64,000 nt of DNA from Streptomyces sp. NWU339 (GTDB taxonomy: Bacteria > Actinomycetota > Actinomycetes > Streptomycetales > Streptomycetaceae), in contig NZ_QFRK01000033.1 of the NCBI RefSeq assembly GCF_003143855.1, positions 33 to 64,032 of the forward strand. Reading direction: 5' to 3'. Below are positions 7,796 through 15,691 of this stretch, piece after piece. Under the pieces are notes generated by a model. It was not told the origin of the DNA and made no database searches. It worked only from the letters and a program-made list of their open reading frames with translations. Numbering within the stretch: the first letter of the stretch is position 1; the number at the start of each line of letters is the position of its first letter. The translations under genes and the position numbers were made by a program.

Positions 7796-8796
7796 ACGGT
7801 GGCTCCTTCGACGGATGTGGCGGGGGCGGTGGGGTCGACGACCGGGGTGACCGGGCGCCCGGTGCGGTGCCAGGCGATCACGTTCTCGGCGGGCTTGCAC
7901 ACATAGGCGCGGCGCGAGGTGTCGGACAGATAGGCGCTGTGCGGGGACAGCCGGATGTCCGGGTGGCCGCGCAGCGGATCGCCCGGCGGCGGGGGTTCGA
8001 CGGGGAGGACGTCGAGCGCGGCCCCGGCCAGTCGGCCGCTTTCGAGGGCGTCCAGCAGGGCGGCGGTGTCGACGAGTTCGCCGCGGGAGACGTTGACGAG
8101 CAGGCCGCCGGGACGGATCCGGCCGAGCAGCCGTGCGTCGGCGATTCCGTGCGTGGTGGGGGTGAGCGGTACGTGCAGGGACAGCACGTCGGTGGCGGCG
8201 GCCAGGGCGTCGAGGTCGTCGTGCCGCTCGACGCCGGCCGGCCAGTCCGCCTGCGCGGCGTGCGGGTCGTAGGCCGCGATCCGGCCGAAGACGGGGGCGG
8301 CGATCGTGGCGAGGTGGCGGGCGATGCGGCCGAGGCCGACCAGGCCCAGGGTCAGTTCGCTCGCGCGGCGCGGCAGCCCGCCCGCGGCGAACTCCTCGTT
8401 CCAGCCGCCCGCCCTGACCACGGCGTCGGCCTGCGGGAGGCGGCGGATCAGCGACAGCGCGCAGGCGAAGGCGTGCACGGCGACGTCCTCGGTGGCCGCC
8501 GACGGCAGGTTGGTCACCCACAGGCCGCGTCGCGCGGCCTCCACGGTGTCGACCATGTCGTAGCCGGCGGACATGGTGGCGATCATCCGCAACCCGGGGA
8601 GGCGGTCGAGCAGTGCGGCGTCGATGCGGGCGTATCCGACGATCAGGGCGACGGCGTCCACGGCGAGCGACGCGATGACGTCGGGGTCGCGGCTGTCGCC
8701 GATCCGCACCTCGAAGCCGGCGTCCTCGAGCATCCGCGCCGCCGGCTCAGGATCGAGGTCCTCCGTGTCCGTGAAGACGACTACGGGCTGCCTCAT
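7792..8796 (-). CDS. D-isomer-specific 2-hydroxyacid dehydrogenase, 334 residues
   Basis: An NAD(P)-dependent dehydrogenase that reversibly oxidises a D-2-hydroxyacid to a 2-oxoacid. The Rossmann motif reads TLGLVGLGRIAR near residues 148-159, after the characteristic GLRMIATMSAGYDMVD segment. The catalytic Arg lies in VNVSRGELVD, the Glu region follows in AALDVLPVEPPP, and the catalytic His lies in LSPHSAYLSD. All parts of the family are in order and the length is normal. It is the first gene of a two-gene operon with the aldolase, and it is divergent from the tandem AsnC regulator, which is the obvious candidate controller. The natural substrate cannot be read from the sequence. Confidence 0.9.
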   Translation of the reverse strand: MRQPVVVFTDTEDLDPEPAARMLEDAGFEVRIGDSRDPDVIASLAVDAVALIVGYARIDAALLDRLPGLRMIATMSAGYDMVDTVEAARRGLWVTNLPSAATEDVAVHAFACALSLIRRLPQADAVVRAGGWNEEFAAGGLPRRASELTLGLVGLGRIARHLATIAAPVFGRIAAYDPHAAQADWPAGVERHDDLDALAAATDVLSLHVPLTPTTHGIADARLLGRIRPGGLLVNVSRGELVDTAALLDALESGRLAGAALDVLPVEPPPPGDPLRGHPDIRLSPHSAYLSDTSRRAYVCKPAENVIAWHRTGRPVTPVVDPTAPATSVEGATV

Positions 8797-8987
8797 CGAT
8801 CCTCCGCAGATGATTCGTCGGTGAATGTCGAGCTGAACGTACGTTTCGTCTCAGCGCCTTGTCCAGGGGTGGCCGTGCCGCGTGCCCGTGACACCGGTCA
8901 CTCCGACGGGTGGCGGGTGACCGAGAATGGCAGCGGACCCGGGCGGGGCACGGACCCCGGGCCGCCGAACCGAGGGGATCAGCCCAG

Positions 8988-9899
8988 GTGGATCTGGACC
9001 GCATCGACCTGGCCGTCGTCCGCGAACTGCAGAACGACGGCCGCCTCACCTACGAGACGCTGGCGCAGCGCGTGGGCCTGTCCCGGCCGGCGACCCGGGC
9101 CCGCACGCAGCGGTTGTTCGCCTCCGGCGCGGTCCGGGTCGTCGCCGTCGTGCACCCGGTGATCCGCGGGCTGACGGCGTCCGCGCACCTGTCGATCGAC
9201 ACGCGCGGTCCGGCGGAACCGGTGGCGCGGGCGATCGCGGCGATGCCCCAGGCCCCCTTCGTCACGCTCACCGCCGGGCGGCGGGCGATCATGGCCGAGC
9301 TGCGCACGGAGAGCTTCGACGCCCTGGACCGCACGATCGAGCAGGTGCGGTCGCTGCCCGGCGTCTCCGCCGTGGACCCGCTGATCAGCGTCCGGCACAT
9401 GAAGGACCCCTACCTGCTCGCCGCGAATCCGGGCGCGCACGAGCTGGACGACACCGACCGGAAGATCCTCGACGAGCTGGAACAGGACGGTCGGCTGCCG
9501 TTCGCCGAACTGGCCGAGCGAGTCGGCCTGTCGCCGGGCGCCACCCGGTTCCGCACCCTGCGCCTGCTGGAGGACGGTGTCGCGAAGGTGCTCGCCCTGG
9601 TGCGACCCGAAGTGCTGGGCCTCGGCTACCTCTGTGGTTTCGCGGTACAGGTCGACGGGGCGCGCGAGCCGGTCGCCTCCACGCTCGCGGCCTGGGAGCG
9701 GGTGTCGTTCCTGTCGGCGTGCAACGGGCGCGCCGAACTCGTCGGCACGATCAGCGCGGAGTCGCTCAGCGCGGTACGCACGACCCTCGACGCCATGCGG
9801 GCGTGCGAGGGTGTGCGCGGCGTGGAGAGCTGGGTGCACCTGGAGCTGATCAAGGAGCGCTACGACATGGGCGCGCCGAACGGTACGGCCGCGCCGTGA
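8988..9899 (+). CDS. Lrp/AsnC-family regulator with two HTH-RAM units, 303 residues
   Basis: A DNA-binding regulator made of two Lrp/AsnC units in one chain. The first HTH is at residues 2-50 (DLDRIDLAVVRELQNDGR, then ETLAQRVGLSRPATRARTQRL). The second starts near 153 (ELDDTDRKILDELEQDGR, then AELAERVGLSPGATRFRTLRL). A ligand-sensing RAM-type half follows each. Single-unit Lrp proteins are about 150 residues, so this double form probably acts as a pseudo-dimer. The GTG at 8988 follows GAGGGGATC and begins directly at the HTH; an upstream GTG at 8910 would add 26 unconserved residues. It stands between the divergent dehydrogenase operon and the amidohydrolase-transporter genes and probably regulates both in response to the substrate or a product. 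Confidence 0.88.
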   Translation: MDLDRIDLAVVRELQNDGRLTYETLAQRVGLSRPATRARTQRLFASGAVRVVAVVHPVIRGLTASAHLSIDTRGPAEPVARAIAAMPQAPFVTLTAGRRAIMAELRTESFDALDRTIEQVRSLPGVSAVDPLISVRHMKDPYLLAANPGAHELDDTDRKILDELEQDGRLPFAELAERVGLSPGATRFRTLRLLEDGVAKVLALVRPEVLGLGYLCGFAVQVDGAREPVASTLAAWERVSFLSACNGRAELVGTISAESLSAVRTTLDAMRACEGVRGVESWVHLELIKERYDMGAPNGTAAP

Positions 9900-10000
9900 G
9901 CGGACCGTTCGGCGCCACGAGAGGGCCTCGAAGGACGATCCGTAAGTGAGAGGGTTCAAAACTTCCCAAGATTAATTTCCGTCACCCTCTGGCCAACGCG

Positions 10001-10030
10001 TCGTTCGTTATCTATCGTCCAGGCGAACGA
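10001..10030. promoter_or_regulatory. inverted repeat upstream of the amidohydrolase gene
   Basis: TCGTTCG and CGAACGA are perfect 7-bp arms separated by 16 bases, in an AT-richer stretch between the AsnC gene and the amidohydrolase gene. It is a candidate operator for the adjacent regulator. Confidence 0.4.
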
Positions 10031-10094
10031 ATCAGCCGTTTGCGCGTCGCCTTGTCGACCCCCGGCGTCCCCTTGGCCGAAAGCAGGACCCCCC

Positions 10095-11756
10095 ATGCAC
10101 CACGCTCCCGCCGAACCCCGTACCGACCGCACCTTGCTGGTGACCGGTGCCGCCGTGGCGGCGGCCGGCACCGCCGCTCGCGCGGAGGCCCTCGCCGTTC
10201 GCGGCGACCGCATCGTGCACGTCGGCACGGCCGAGGACGCCCGCGCGGCCCTCGGCGGCCGGGCCGACGAGACGCTGGAACTGGACGGCGGCCTGGTCCA
10301 CCCCGGGTTCGTCGACGCCCACTGCCACCCGGTGATGTACGGACAGGCCCTGGCCTGGGTCGACTGCCGTCCCGAGCGCGTCCCCGACATCGACACCCTG
10401 GTCGCCGTACTGTCCGAAGCCGCACGCGAACTGCCCGCCGGCGTGCCCGTCCGCGGCTTCGGCTATGAGCACCGCCGTCTCGCCGAGCGCCGCCACCCCA
10501 CCTGTCACGACCTCGACCGGATCGCCACCGACCGCGAGGTGTACGTGATGAACGCCTCCGGCCACGGAGGTGTCGTCAACACCCACACCCTGCACACCTG
10601 TGGGATCACCGCGGGCACCCCTGACCCGGAGGGCGGTTCCATCGGTCGCTTCGAGAGCAGCGAGCCCGACGGGCAGCTGTGGGACGCGGCCTGCGACCTG
10701 CTCACCGGCCCCGCCGGAGTGAAGATCGGCAACCACGGCCCGAACTTCCACCTCTCCGAGCCCGACGACATCATGGCCGACCACCTGCTGCGCGCCCAGG
10801 ACACCTTCCTGGCCGCCGGTGTGACCACCGTCGGCGACGCCCAGGCCTCACGTCGCGAGATGGAGACCTACCTGCGGGCCCGTGAGAGCGGGGCGCTGCG
10901 GATGCGCGTCTCGGCGTACCTCACCTCCGCCCTGCTCGACGTGGCCCTCGACCTCGGCGTCGTCCACGGTTTCGGCGACGACCTGTTCCGCGTGCAGGGA
11001 GTGAAGTTCTACGCGGACGGCACCCTCGGCGGCTGGACGGCCTACTTCCCGGAGGGCTACGCAGCCGACTGCTGCCACCACGGGCAGCTCTACCACTCGG
11101 CCGAGGAGTACGCGGAGCTCGTGCGCCGCGCCCACGCCGCCGGACTGCAGACGGCGACTCACGCACAGTCGCCGTTCGCCATCGGGATGGTGCTCGACGC
11201 CGTCGACAAGGCACAGGCGGACGTCTCGCGCGCCGACATGCGCCACCGCATCGAGCACTGTGGGCTGCCCACCGACGAGCAGATCACGCGCATGGCCGGT
11301 CTCGGCGTCGTGCCGGTCATGCAGCCGCAGCACCACCTGCGCACCGGCGACGGCACCCTCACCGCGATCGGCGACCTCGGCCACCGTTACAACCCGGCCG
11401 GGCCGTGCCTGCCGGCCGGCGTCCCCGTGGTGTTCTCCTCAGACGCGCCGGTCGCACCGCCCGCGCCGCTGGAGGCCGTGTCCGCCGCCGCCACCCGGCG
11501 CACCGTCCTCGGCACCGTCCTCGGCGACGCGTCACTGCGGCTGCCGGTGTCCGACGGACTGCACGCCCACACCGCCGCCGCCGCCCGCGCCCTGCACCGG
11601 GAGCGCTCGGTCGGCTCCCTCGCGTCCGGCCTGCTCGCGGACTTCGTGGTCCTCGACGCCGACCCGCTGGACGCGGACCCGTCCGAACTCGTATCGATCG
11701 GCGTACGGGAGACCTGGATCGGTGGATCCCGCGCCTGGGCCGCCCCCGGTCGCTGA
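10095..11756 (+). CDS. metal-dependent amidohydrolase (YtcJ-like), 553 residues
   Basis: A hydrolase of the amidohydrolase_3 type that cleaves C-N (or C-O) bonds of small molecules, with metal ions bound by His residues. The metal motif HxH is at residues 76-78 within GFVDAHCHP. MNASGHGGVVN, TVGDAQASRREME, VKFYADGTLGGWTA and RHRIEHCG follow the YtcJ order, and the late FSSDAPVAPPAPLEAV supplies the last metal-binding Asp. The C-terminal LASGLLADFVVLDADP is the usual beta-sandwich end. There is no signal peptide, so it acts in the cytoplasm. It is followed after about 100 bases by a transporter gene, and the pair probably imports and opens the first bond of the substrate that the divergent dehydrogenase and aldolase then process. 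Confidence 0.9.
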   Translation: MHHAPAEPRTDRTLLVTGAAVAAAGTAARAEALAVRGDRIVHVGTAEDARAALGGRADETLELDGGLVHPGFVDAHCHPVMYGQALAWVDCRPERVPDIDTLVAVLSEAARELPAGVPVRGFGYEHRRLAERRHPTCHDLDRIATDREVYVMNASGHGGVVNTHTLHTCGITAGTPDPEGGSIGRFESSEPDGQLWDAACDLLTGPAGVKIGNHGPNFHLSEPDDIMADHLLRAQDTFLAAGVTTVGDAQASRREMETYLRARESGALRMRVSAYLTSALLDVALDLGVVHGFGDDLFRVQGVKFYADGTLGGWTAYFPEGYAADCCHHGQLYHSAEEYAELVRRAHAAGLQTATHAQSPFAIGMVLDAVDKAQADVSRADMRHRIEHCGLPTDEQITRMAGLGVVPVMQPQHHLRTGDGTLTAIGDLGHRYNPAGPCLPAGVPVVFSSDAPVAPPAPLEAVSAAATRRTVLGTVLGDASLRLPVSDGLHAHTAAAARALHRERSVGSLASGLLADFVVLDADPLDADPSELVSIGVRETWIGGSRAWAAPGR

Positions 11757-11856
11757 GACCCCGTCCGCCGCCCTCCCCCCGCGGCCCTCTTCCCGCCGCC
11801 CCTGCCTCCCCTTGCCGCACATCCCTCCCCCGTCCCCGCCCCTGCCGGAGGCTCCC

Positions 11857-13194
11857 GTGTCCAAGCCAGTCAAGCCAGCGAAGCAGCAGAACCCGCTGAG
11901 ATCCGCCTTCGCCGCTCTCGCCGGAACGTCCATCGAGTGGTACGACTTCTACGCCTTCGCCACCGCCGCGGCCATCGTCTTCGACGACGTCTTCTTCCCC
12001 GCGGACATGCCGCCCGTGCTCCGGACCATGTCCGCGTTCGCCACGTTCGCCGTGGGCTTCCTGCTCCGCCCGCTCGGCGGCATCGTCTTCGGGCACATAG
12101 GCGACCGTGTCGGCCGTAAGAACACGCTCGTCATCACCCTCCTGATGATGGGTATCGCGTCGTTCGCGATCGGCCTGCTGCCCACCTACGCGCAGGTCGG
12201 CGTGCTCGCGCCGACGCTGCTGATCATCCTCCGGCTCATCCAGGGCATCGCCATCGGCGGCGAATGGGGCGGCGCGGTGCTGATCGCCGTCGAGAACGCA
12301 CCGAAGGGCAGGGCCACGTTCTTCGGCTCCTTCGCCCAGCTGGGCTCCTCGGTCGGCGCGCTCCTGTCGACCGGCGCGTTCTCGCTGATGCACCTGTGGG
12401 GTGACGAGGCGTTCAAGACCTGGGGCTGGCGTGTGCCGTTCCTCGCCTCCGCCGTGCTGGTCGTCATCGGACTGCTCATCCGGCTGAAGCTGGAGGAGGC
12501 ACCGGTCATGGACGAGATCCGCGCCCAGCGGACGGTGCAGGACAAGCTCCCGGTCGTCGAGGTGTTCCAGACCTCCTGGCGCACCGTCCTCGTCGGCGTC
12601 TTCGCCCTGGCCACGGCCACCGGCGGCTACTACGTCGTCACCAGCTACCTGCTGACGTACGGCACCGACGAGTTGGGCCTGTCCGAAGCCATGCTGCTCA
12701 ACGGACTGACCCTGGCCGCCTTCGTCGAACTGGTCGTCACCCCCGGCCTGTCCTGGCTGGGCGACCGCGTCGGCGCACACAAGGTCGTCATCGCCGGTCT
12801 GATCGGTGTGGTCGTCCTCTCCATCCCGCAGTTCCTCGTCATGGGCACGGGAAGCGTCTTCCTGATCTACGCGGCCATGATGGCGATGCGCTTCACGATG
12901 TCGGCACTGTACGGACCGATCGCCGCGATCCTCGCCGAGGGCTTCGCGCCCCGGGTCCGCTACACCGGGATCTCGCTGTCCTACCAGATCTGCAACATGA
13001 TCTTCGGTGGGTTCGCCCCGCTGGCCGCGCTTTCGCTGACGGCGCTGGCCGGAGGCCACTACTGGCCGGCCGCGGCACTGCTGATGCTCATCTCGGCCGT
13101 CGGCATCTGGTGCACGGCGCTCCTGCGCCGGATGCGGGACACCTACTCGGAGCCGCTGACGACCGACCGGGACGCGGTGCCGGCCGGAGTGTGA
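11857..13194 (+). CDS. MHS-type major facilitator transporter, 445 residues
   Basis: A proton-coupled importer of the metabolite:H+ symporter group (relatives: ShiA, ProP, KgtP), which carry organic acids and related solutes. The opening SIEWYDFYAFATAA is the signature of this group. The MFS loop motif G-H-x-G-D-R-V-G-R-K is present after TM2, and RLIQGIAIGGEWGGAVL is the TM4-5 signature. About twelve hydrophobic segments can be counted, and the length is typical. The GTG at 11857 has GGAGG six bases upstream. It lies directly downstream of the amidohydrolase and is followed by a strong terminator, so it ends the rightward unit of the catabolic island. Confidence 0.92.
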   Translation: MSKPVKPAKQQNPLRSAFAALAGTSIEWYDFYAFATAAAIVFDDVFFPADMPPVLRTMSAFATFAVGFLLRPLGGIVFGHIGDRVGRKNTLVITLLMMGIASFAIGLLPTYAQVGVLAPTLLIILRLIQGIAIGGEWGGAVLIAVENAPKGRATFFGSFAQLGSSVGALLSTGAFSLMHLWGDEAFKTWGWRVPFLASAVLVVIGLLIRLKLEEAPVMDEIRAQRTVQDKLPVVEVFQTSWRTVLVGVFALATATGGYYVVTSYLLTYGTDELGLSEAMLLNGLTLAAFVELVVTPGLSWLGDRVGAHKVVIAGLIGVVVLSIPQFLVMGTGSVFLIYAAMMAMRFTMSALYGPIAAILAEGFAPRVRYTGISLSYQICNMIFGGFAPLAALSLTALAGGHYWPAAALLMLISAVGIWCTALLRRMRDTYSEPLTTDRDAVPAGV

Positions 13195-13217
13195 CCGAGC
13201 ATCGGGTGACGTGTGCC

Positions 13218-13263
13218 ACACCGCGCGCGGCCTGCGGGGAGGGCCGCAGGCCGCGCGCGGTGT
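13218..13263 (+). terminator. 20-bp stem-loop after the transporter gene
   Basis: The arms ACACCGCGCGCGGCCTGCGG and its exact complement flank a GGAGGG loop, 24 bases after the transporter stop codon. No U-run follows, as is usual in Streptomyces. Confidence 0.85.
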
Positions 13264-13373
13264 CCCGCCTCCGCCGCCCGCGGCGGAACGGCGGACGGGC
13301 GGCCTGGCCACATGCCGCAGGTCGGCGAGCTCCGGACCGGTCTTCCGGCACCGGATGACGGCCGGCGGGGTGA

Positions 13374-13565
13374 CCGGTCACCGAGCCGCTCACCGCCGAG
13401 TCGGCGGGGCCGCCGGACGACCCCGGGCAGGCGGCGCTGATCCATCAGGACGAGGCCCGGCAACGGGAAGCCACCGCCGGCCTCGTTGACCTCGTGCGGG
13501 CCGAACGTGCGAAGCACCACACCGGCGACCGCACGCACCGCAAGGAGAAGTCACCGGAGAGCTGA
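13374..13565 (+). pseudogene. remnant of a short coding sequence without a start
   Basis: An open frame of about 63 codons ends in a TGA at 13565. The frame has good codon bias and reads as a charged helical tail (LIHQDEARQREATAGLV, then DLVRAERAKHHTG). It has no plausible start codon, and a stop (TGA at 13371) precedes it. It looks like the 3' end of a lost gene rather than a real short gene. I do not recognise the family. Confidence 0.4.
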
Positions 13566-13610
13566 TGGTGCGGTTGCGGTGCGCGCACCGCCGACCGGTC
13601 TGGACGACAA

Positions 13611-13690
13611 AGAACCCCCGGGTCGCTGACCTGGGGGTTCTTGCTGGAGCGGGTGACGAGAACCGAACTCGCGCTCTCAGCTCGGGAAGC
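13611..13690 (-). tRNA. terminator plus 3' fragment of a tRNA-Gly(CCC)-like gene, copy 1
   Basis: On the minus strand, 13690-13645 reads GCTTCCCGAGC (anticodon loop with CCC), a variable region, a T arm with GTTCGGTTCTC, and an acceptor strand ending CACCCGCTCCA. The 5' half of the tRNA is absent. A stem-loop (13611-13641, arms AGAACCCCCGGGTC and GACCTGGGGGTTCT, one G-T pair) follows as its terminator. A second 80-base copy of the same unit lies at 15538-15617. Confidence 0.7.
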
Positions 13691-14149
13691 CCGGGTTCTC
13701 TGGCGGCGATTACTGTACTGACCTGCGAATGCGCGGCCCGATTCGGTGCCGTGAGTGTGCGGGTTCGCGCCGCTGTCAGCCGTGGCCGTCCGCCCTTACG
13801 GGCACGGATCGGGTACGGCCTCGGCTTGTGCCGCTCGACAGCGCCAGCCTGTCCGTGGAGAGCCGTATCAGATGACACCCCTGCGGAAACGCATGCCGAC
13901 GGCATCGCGTGCGCAATCGGCTACCACCCGCAACTTCACCATTACGAGGGCTGAGCTGCGCGCTGCCTGTGAAGCCGGGAGATTCCCGTTCAGCTGCCTG
14001 GACGCTCCGGTCGCTGGATGAATGACGTGAGATGACGAGCTGTCATGACACTGGCTATGTCGATGATCATCCGCAGGGAGGATGTAAGACGCATTGATGA
14101 CCGATGAGGATTACTCCGAAAACGGCTCGACATCAGGAAGGGAAAAGCC
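13691..14149. other. intergenic stretch of about 460 bases
   Basis: No supported gene. It contains short open frames of poor bias and the upstream region of the serine hydrolase. The last ~130 bases are AT-richer and hold the likely promoter. Confidence 0.4.
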
Positions 14150-15448
14150 TTGCGTATCAAACGACTTGCCGGAATCGTCCTCGGCGTCGCGCTGTTCACG
14201 GCCTCCGCGGTGCCGATGGCATCGGCCGACGCTGAAACCGCCTCGTCGACGGCCGAGTCCTTAGACCGTGCCGCTCTGCGCACCACGCTGGGGGCTGTCC
14301 ATGAAGCGGGCATGTACGGCGGCTACTCGTCCGTTCGTGAGGGGGTTGAGCGGTGGACCGGCGCGTCCGGGCTCGCCGACGTGGACACCGGGCGTCCGGT
14401 CAAGCCCGGTATGCGGCACCGAGTGGGCAGCATCAGCAAGACGTTCACCGCTGTCGCGGTGCTCCAGCAGGTGGAACGCGGCCGGATCCGGCTCGACGCG
14501 CCGGTCGGCGAGTACCTCCCGGACCTGGTCGAGGGGGAGCGGGGCCGGGACGTGACCGTACGGATGCTCCTCAACCACACCAGTGGCATCGGCGACTACT
14601 TCCTGGACGCCTTCCCCTCCTTCGCCGACAACTCCGCGGCCAGCCTCGACGAAGAACGCTTCCGTTCCATCCGGCCCGAGGAACTGGTGCGGCTCGGTCT
14701 GGCTGCACCCGCCACGGGACGGCCCGGCGAGCAGCCGGGGTCGTACTCCAACACCAACTACGTGATCGCCGGGCTGCTCCTGGAGAAGGTCACCGGCCAG
14801 AATGCCGGGACGTACATCACCCGCAATGTCATAGACCGGGCCGGGCTGCACGCGACCTCCTACCCGCGCACCCCGTACATCAAGGGCCCGCACTCCCAGA
14901 TGTACGAGTCGTTCCACGGCCTGATCGACCCACCTCGTGACTACAGCGTCTACGACATGTCCTGGGCGTCCACCGCGGGTGCGATCGTCTCGACCACCGA
15001 CGACCTGAACCGCTTCTACCGCGCCCTGCTGGCGGGCAGGTTGATCGGACCAGCCGCCCTGAGCGAGATGCTGCGCACGGTCCCCGTCACCGCCGGCGGT
15101 GGCAGCATCGACTACGGCCTAGGCATCTACGTGCTCGACCTGCCCGGCTGCGGCCGCTTCTGGGGCCACGACGGAGCGGTCTTCGGTGCCGGCACGGTCG
15201 CGTTGTCCAGCCGCGACGGCAAGCGCCAACTCGCCATGGGCTGGAACCTCATGAAGTATCAACGCCTCAACGAGGACGGCACAGCGCTGGAGCCGAGCGC
15301 GATCGACTTCGCCATCAACAAACACATCGTCCAGGCGCTCTGCGGGACCCCGGGGTCCCGCGAGGCGACCGCAGGCGCCCGGCGACTGCTTCCCGAGGCG
15401 CTGCCCGGAGCGGACCTCTCTCCCGGTCAGTGGGTTACCCGCAGCTGA
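14150..15448 (+). CDS. secreted serine hydrolase, DD-peptidase/class C beta-lactamase fold, 432 residues
   Basis: An exported enzyme related to D-alanyl-D-alanine carboxypeptidase (Streptomyces R61 type) and class C beta-lactamases; it may cleave peptidoglycan side chains or small esters or peptides. A signal peptide is clear (RIKRLAGIVLGVALFTA, then AVPMASADA). The three active-site motifs are all present: S-I-S-K at residues 94-97, Y-S-N at 199-201 and H-D-G at 340-342 in the position of KTG. The H-D-G form and YSN are typical of the R61 branch. The start is a TTG at 14150 with AGGAAGGG upstream; no in-frame ATG keeps the signal peptide. Two tRNA-Gly-like fragments flank the gene, so it may have arrived by integration. 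Confidence 0.88.
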   Translation: MRIKRLAGIVLGVALFTASAVPMASADAETASSTAESLDRAALRTTLGAVHEAGMYGGYSSVREGVERWTGASGLADVDTGRPVKPGMRHRVGSISKTFTAVAVLQQVERGRIRLDAPVGEYLPDLVEGERGRDVTVRMLLNHTSGIGDYFLDAFPSFADNSAASLDEERFRSIRPEELVRLGLAAPATGRPGEQPGSYSNTNYVIAGLLLEKVTGQNAGTYITRNVIDRAGLHATSYPRTPYIKGPHSQMYESFHGLIDPPRDYSVYDMSWASTAGAIVSTTDDLNRFYRALLAGRLIGPAALSEMLRTVPVTAGGGSIDYGLGIYVLDLPGCGRFWGHDGAVFGAGTVALSSRDGKRQLAMGWNLMKYQRLNEDGTALEPSAIDFAINKHIVQALCGTPGSREATAGARRLLPEALPGADLSPGQWVTRS

Positions 15449-15537
15449 GACAAGGCCCGTCTGGTGCGGACGTACGGGCGAAGCCCTTCCTCGGCGCCCG
15501 TCCCTGCGGTCCACTAGCCGCTACTGGTCCGGACGGC

Positions 15538-15617
15538 AGAACCCCCGGGTCTTTGACCTGGGGGTTTGTCGTGGAGCGGGTGCCGAGAATCGAACTTGTG
15601 TTCTCGGCTCGGGAAGC
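15538..15617 (-). tRNA. terminator plus 3' fragment of a tRNA-Gly(CCC)-like gene, copy 2
   Basis: The same unit as at 13611-13690, in the same orientation and of the same 80-base length. By eye 68 of 80 bases agree. The minus strand reads GCTTCCCGAGCC, a T arm with GTTCGATTCTC and the acceptor end CACCCGCTCCA. The 5' half does not form a D arm or an acceptor strand, so it is not a complete tRNA gene. The stem-loop at 15538-15567 follows it. Confidence 0.7.
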
Positions 15618-15691
15618 GGTGAACCACTCCGCCGTCGTTCGCGAGGTAATCGAGTGTCGGTATGGACCCGATGCCACCCATACTCGGTCAT

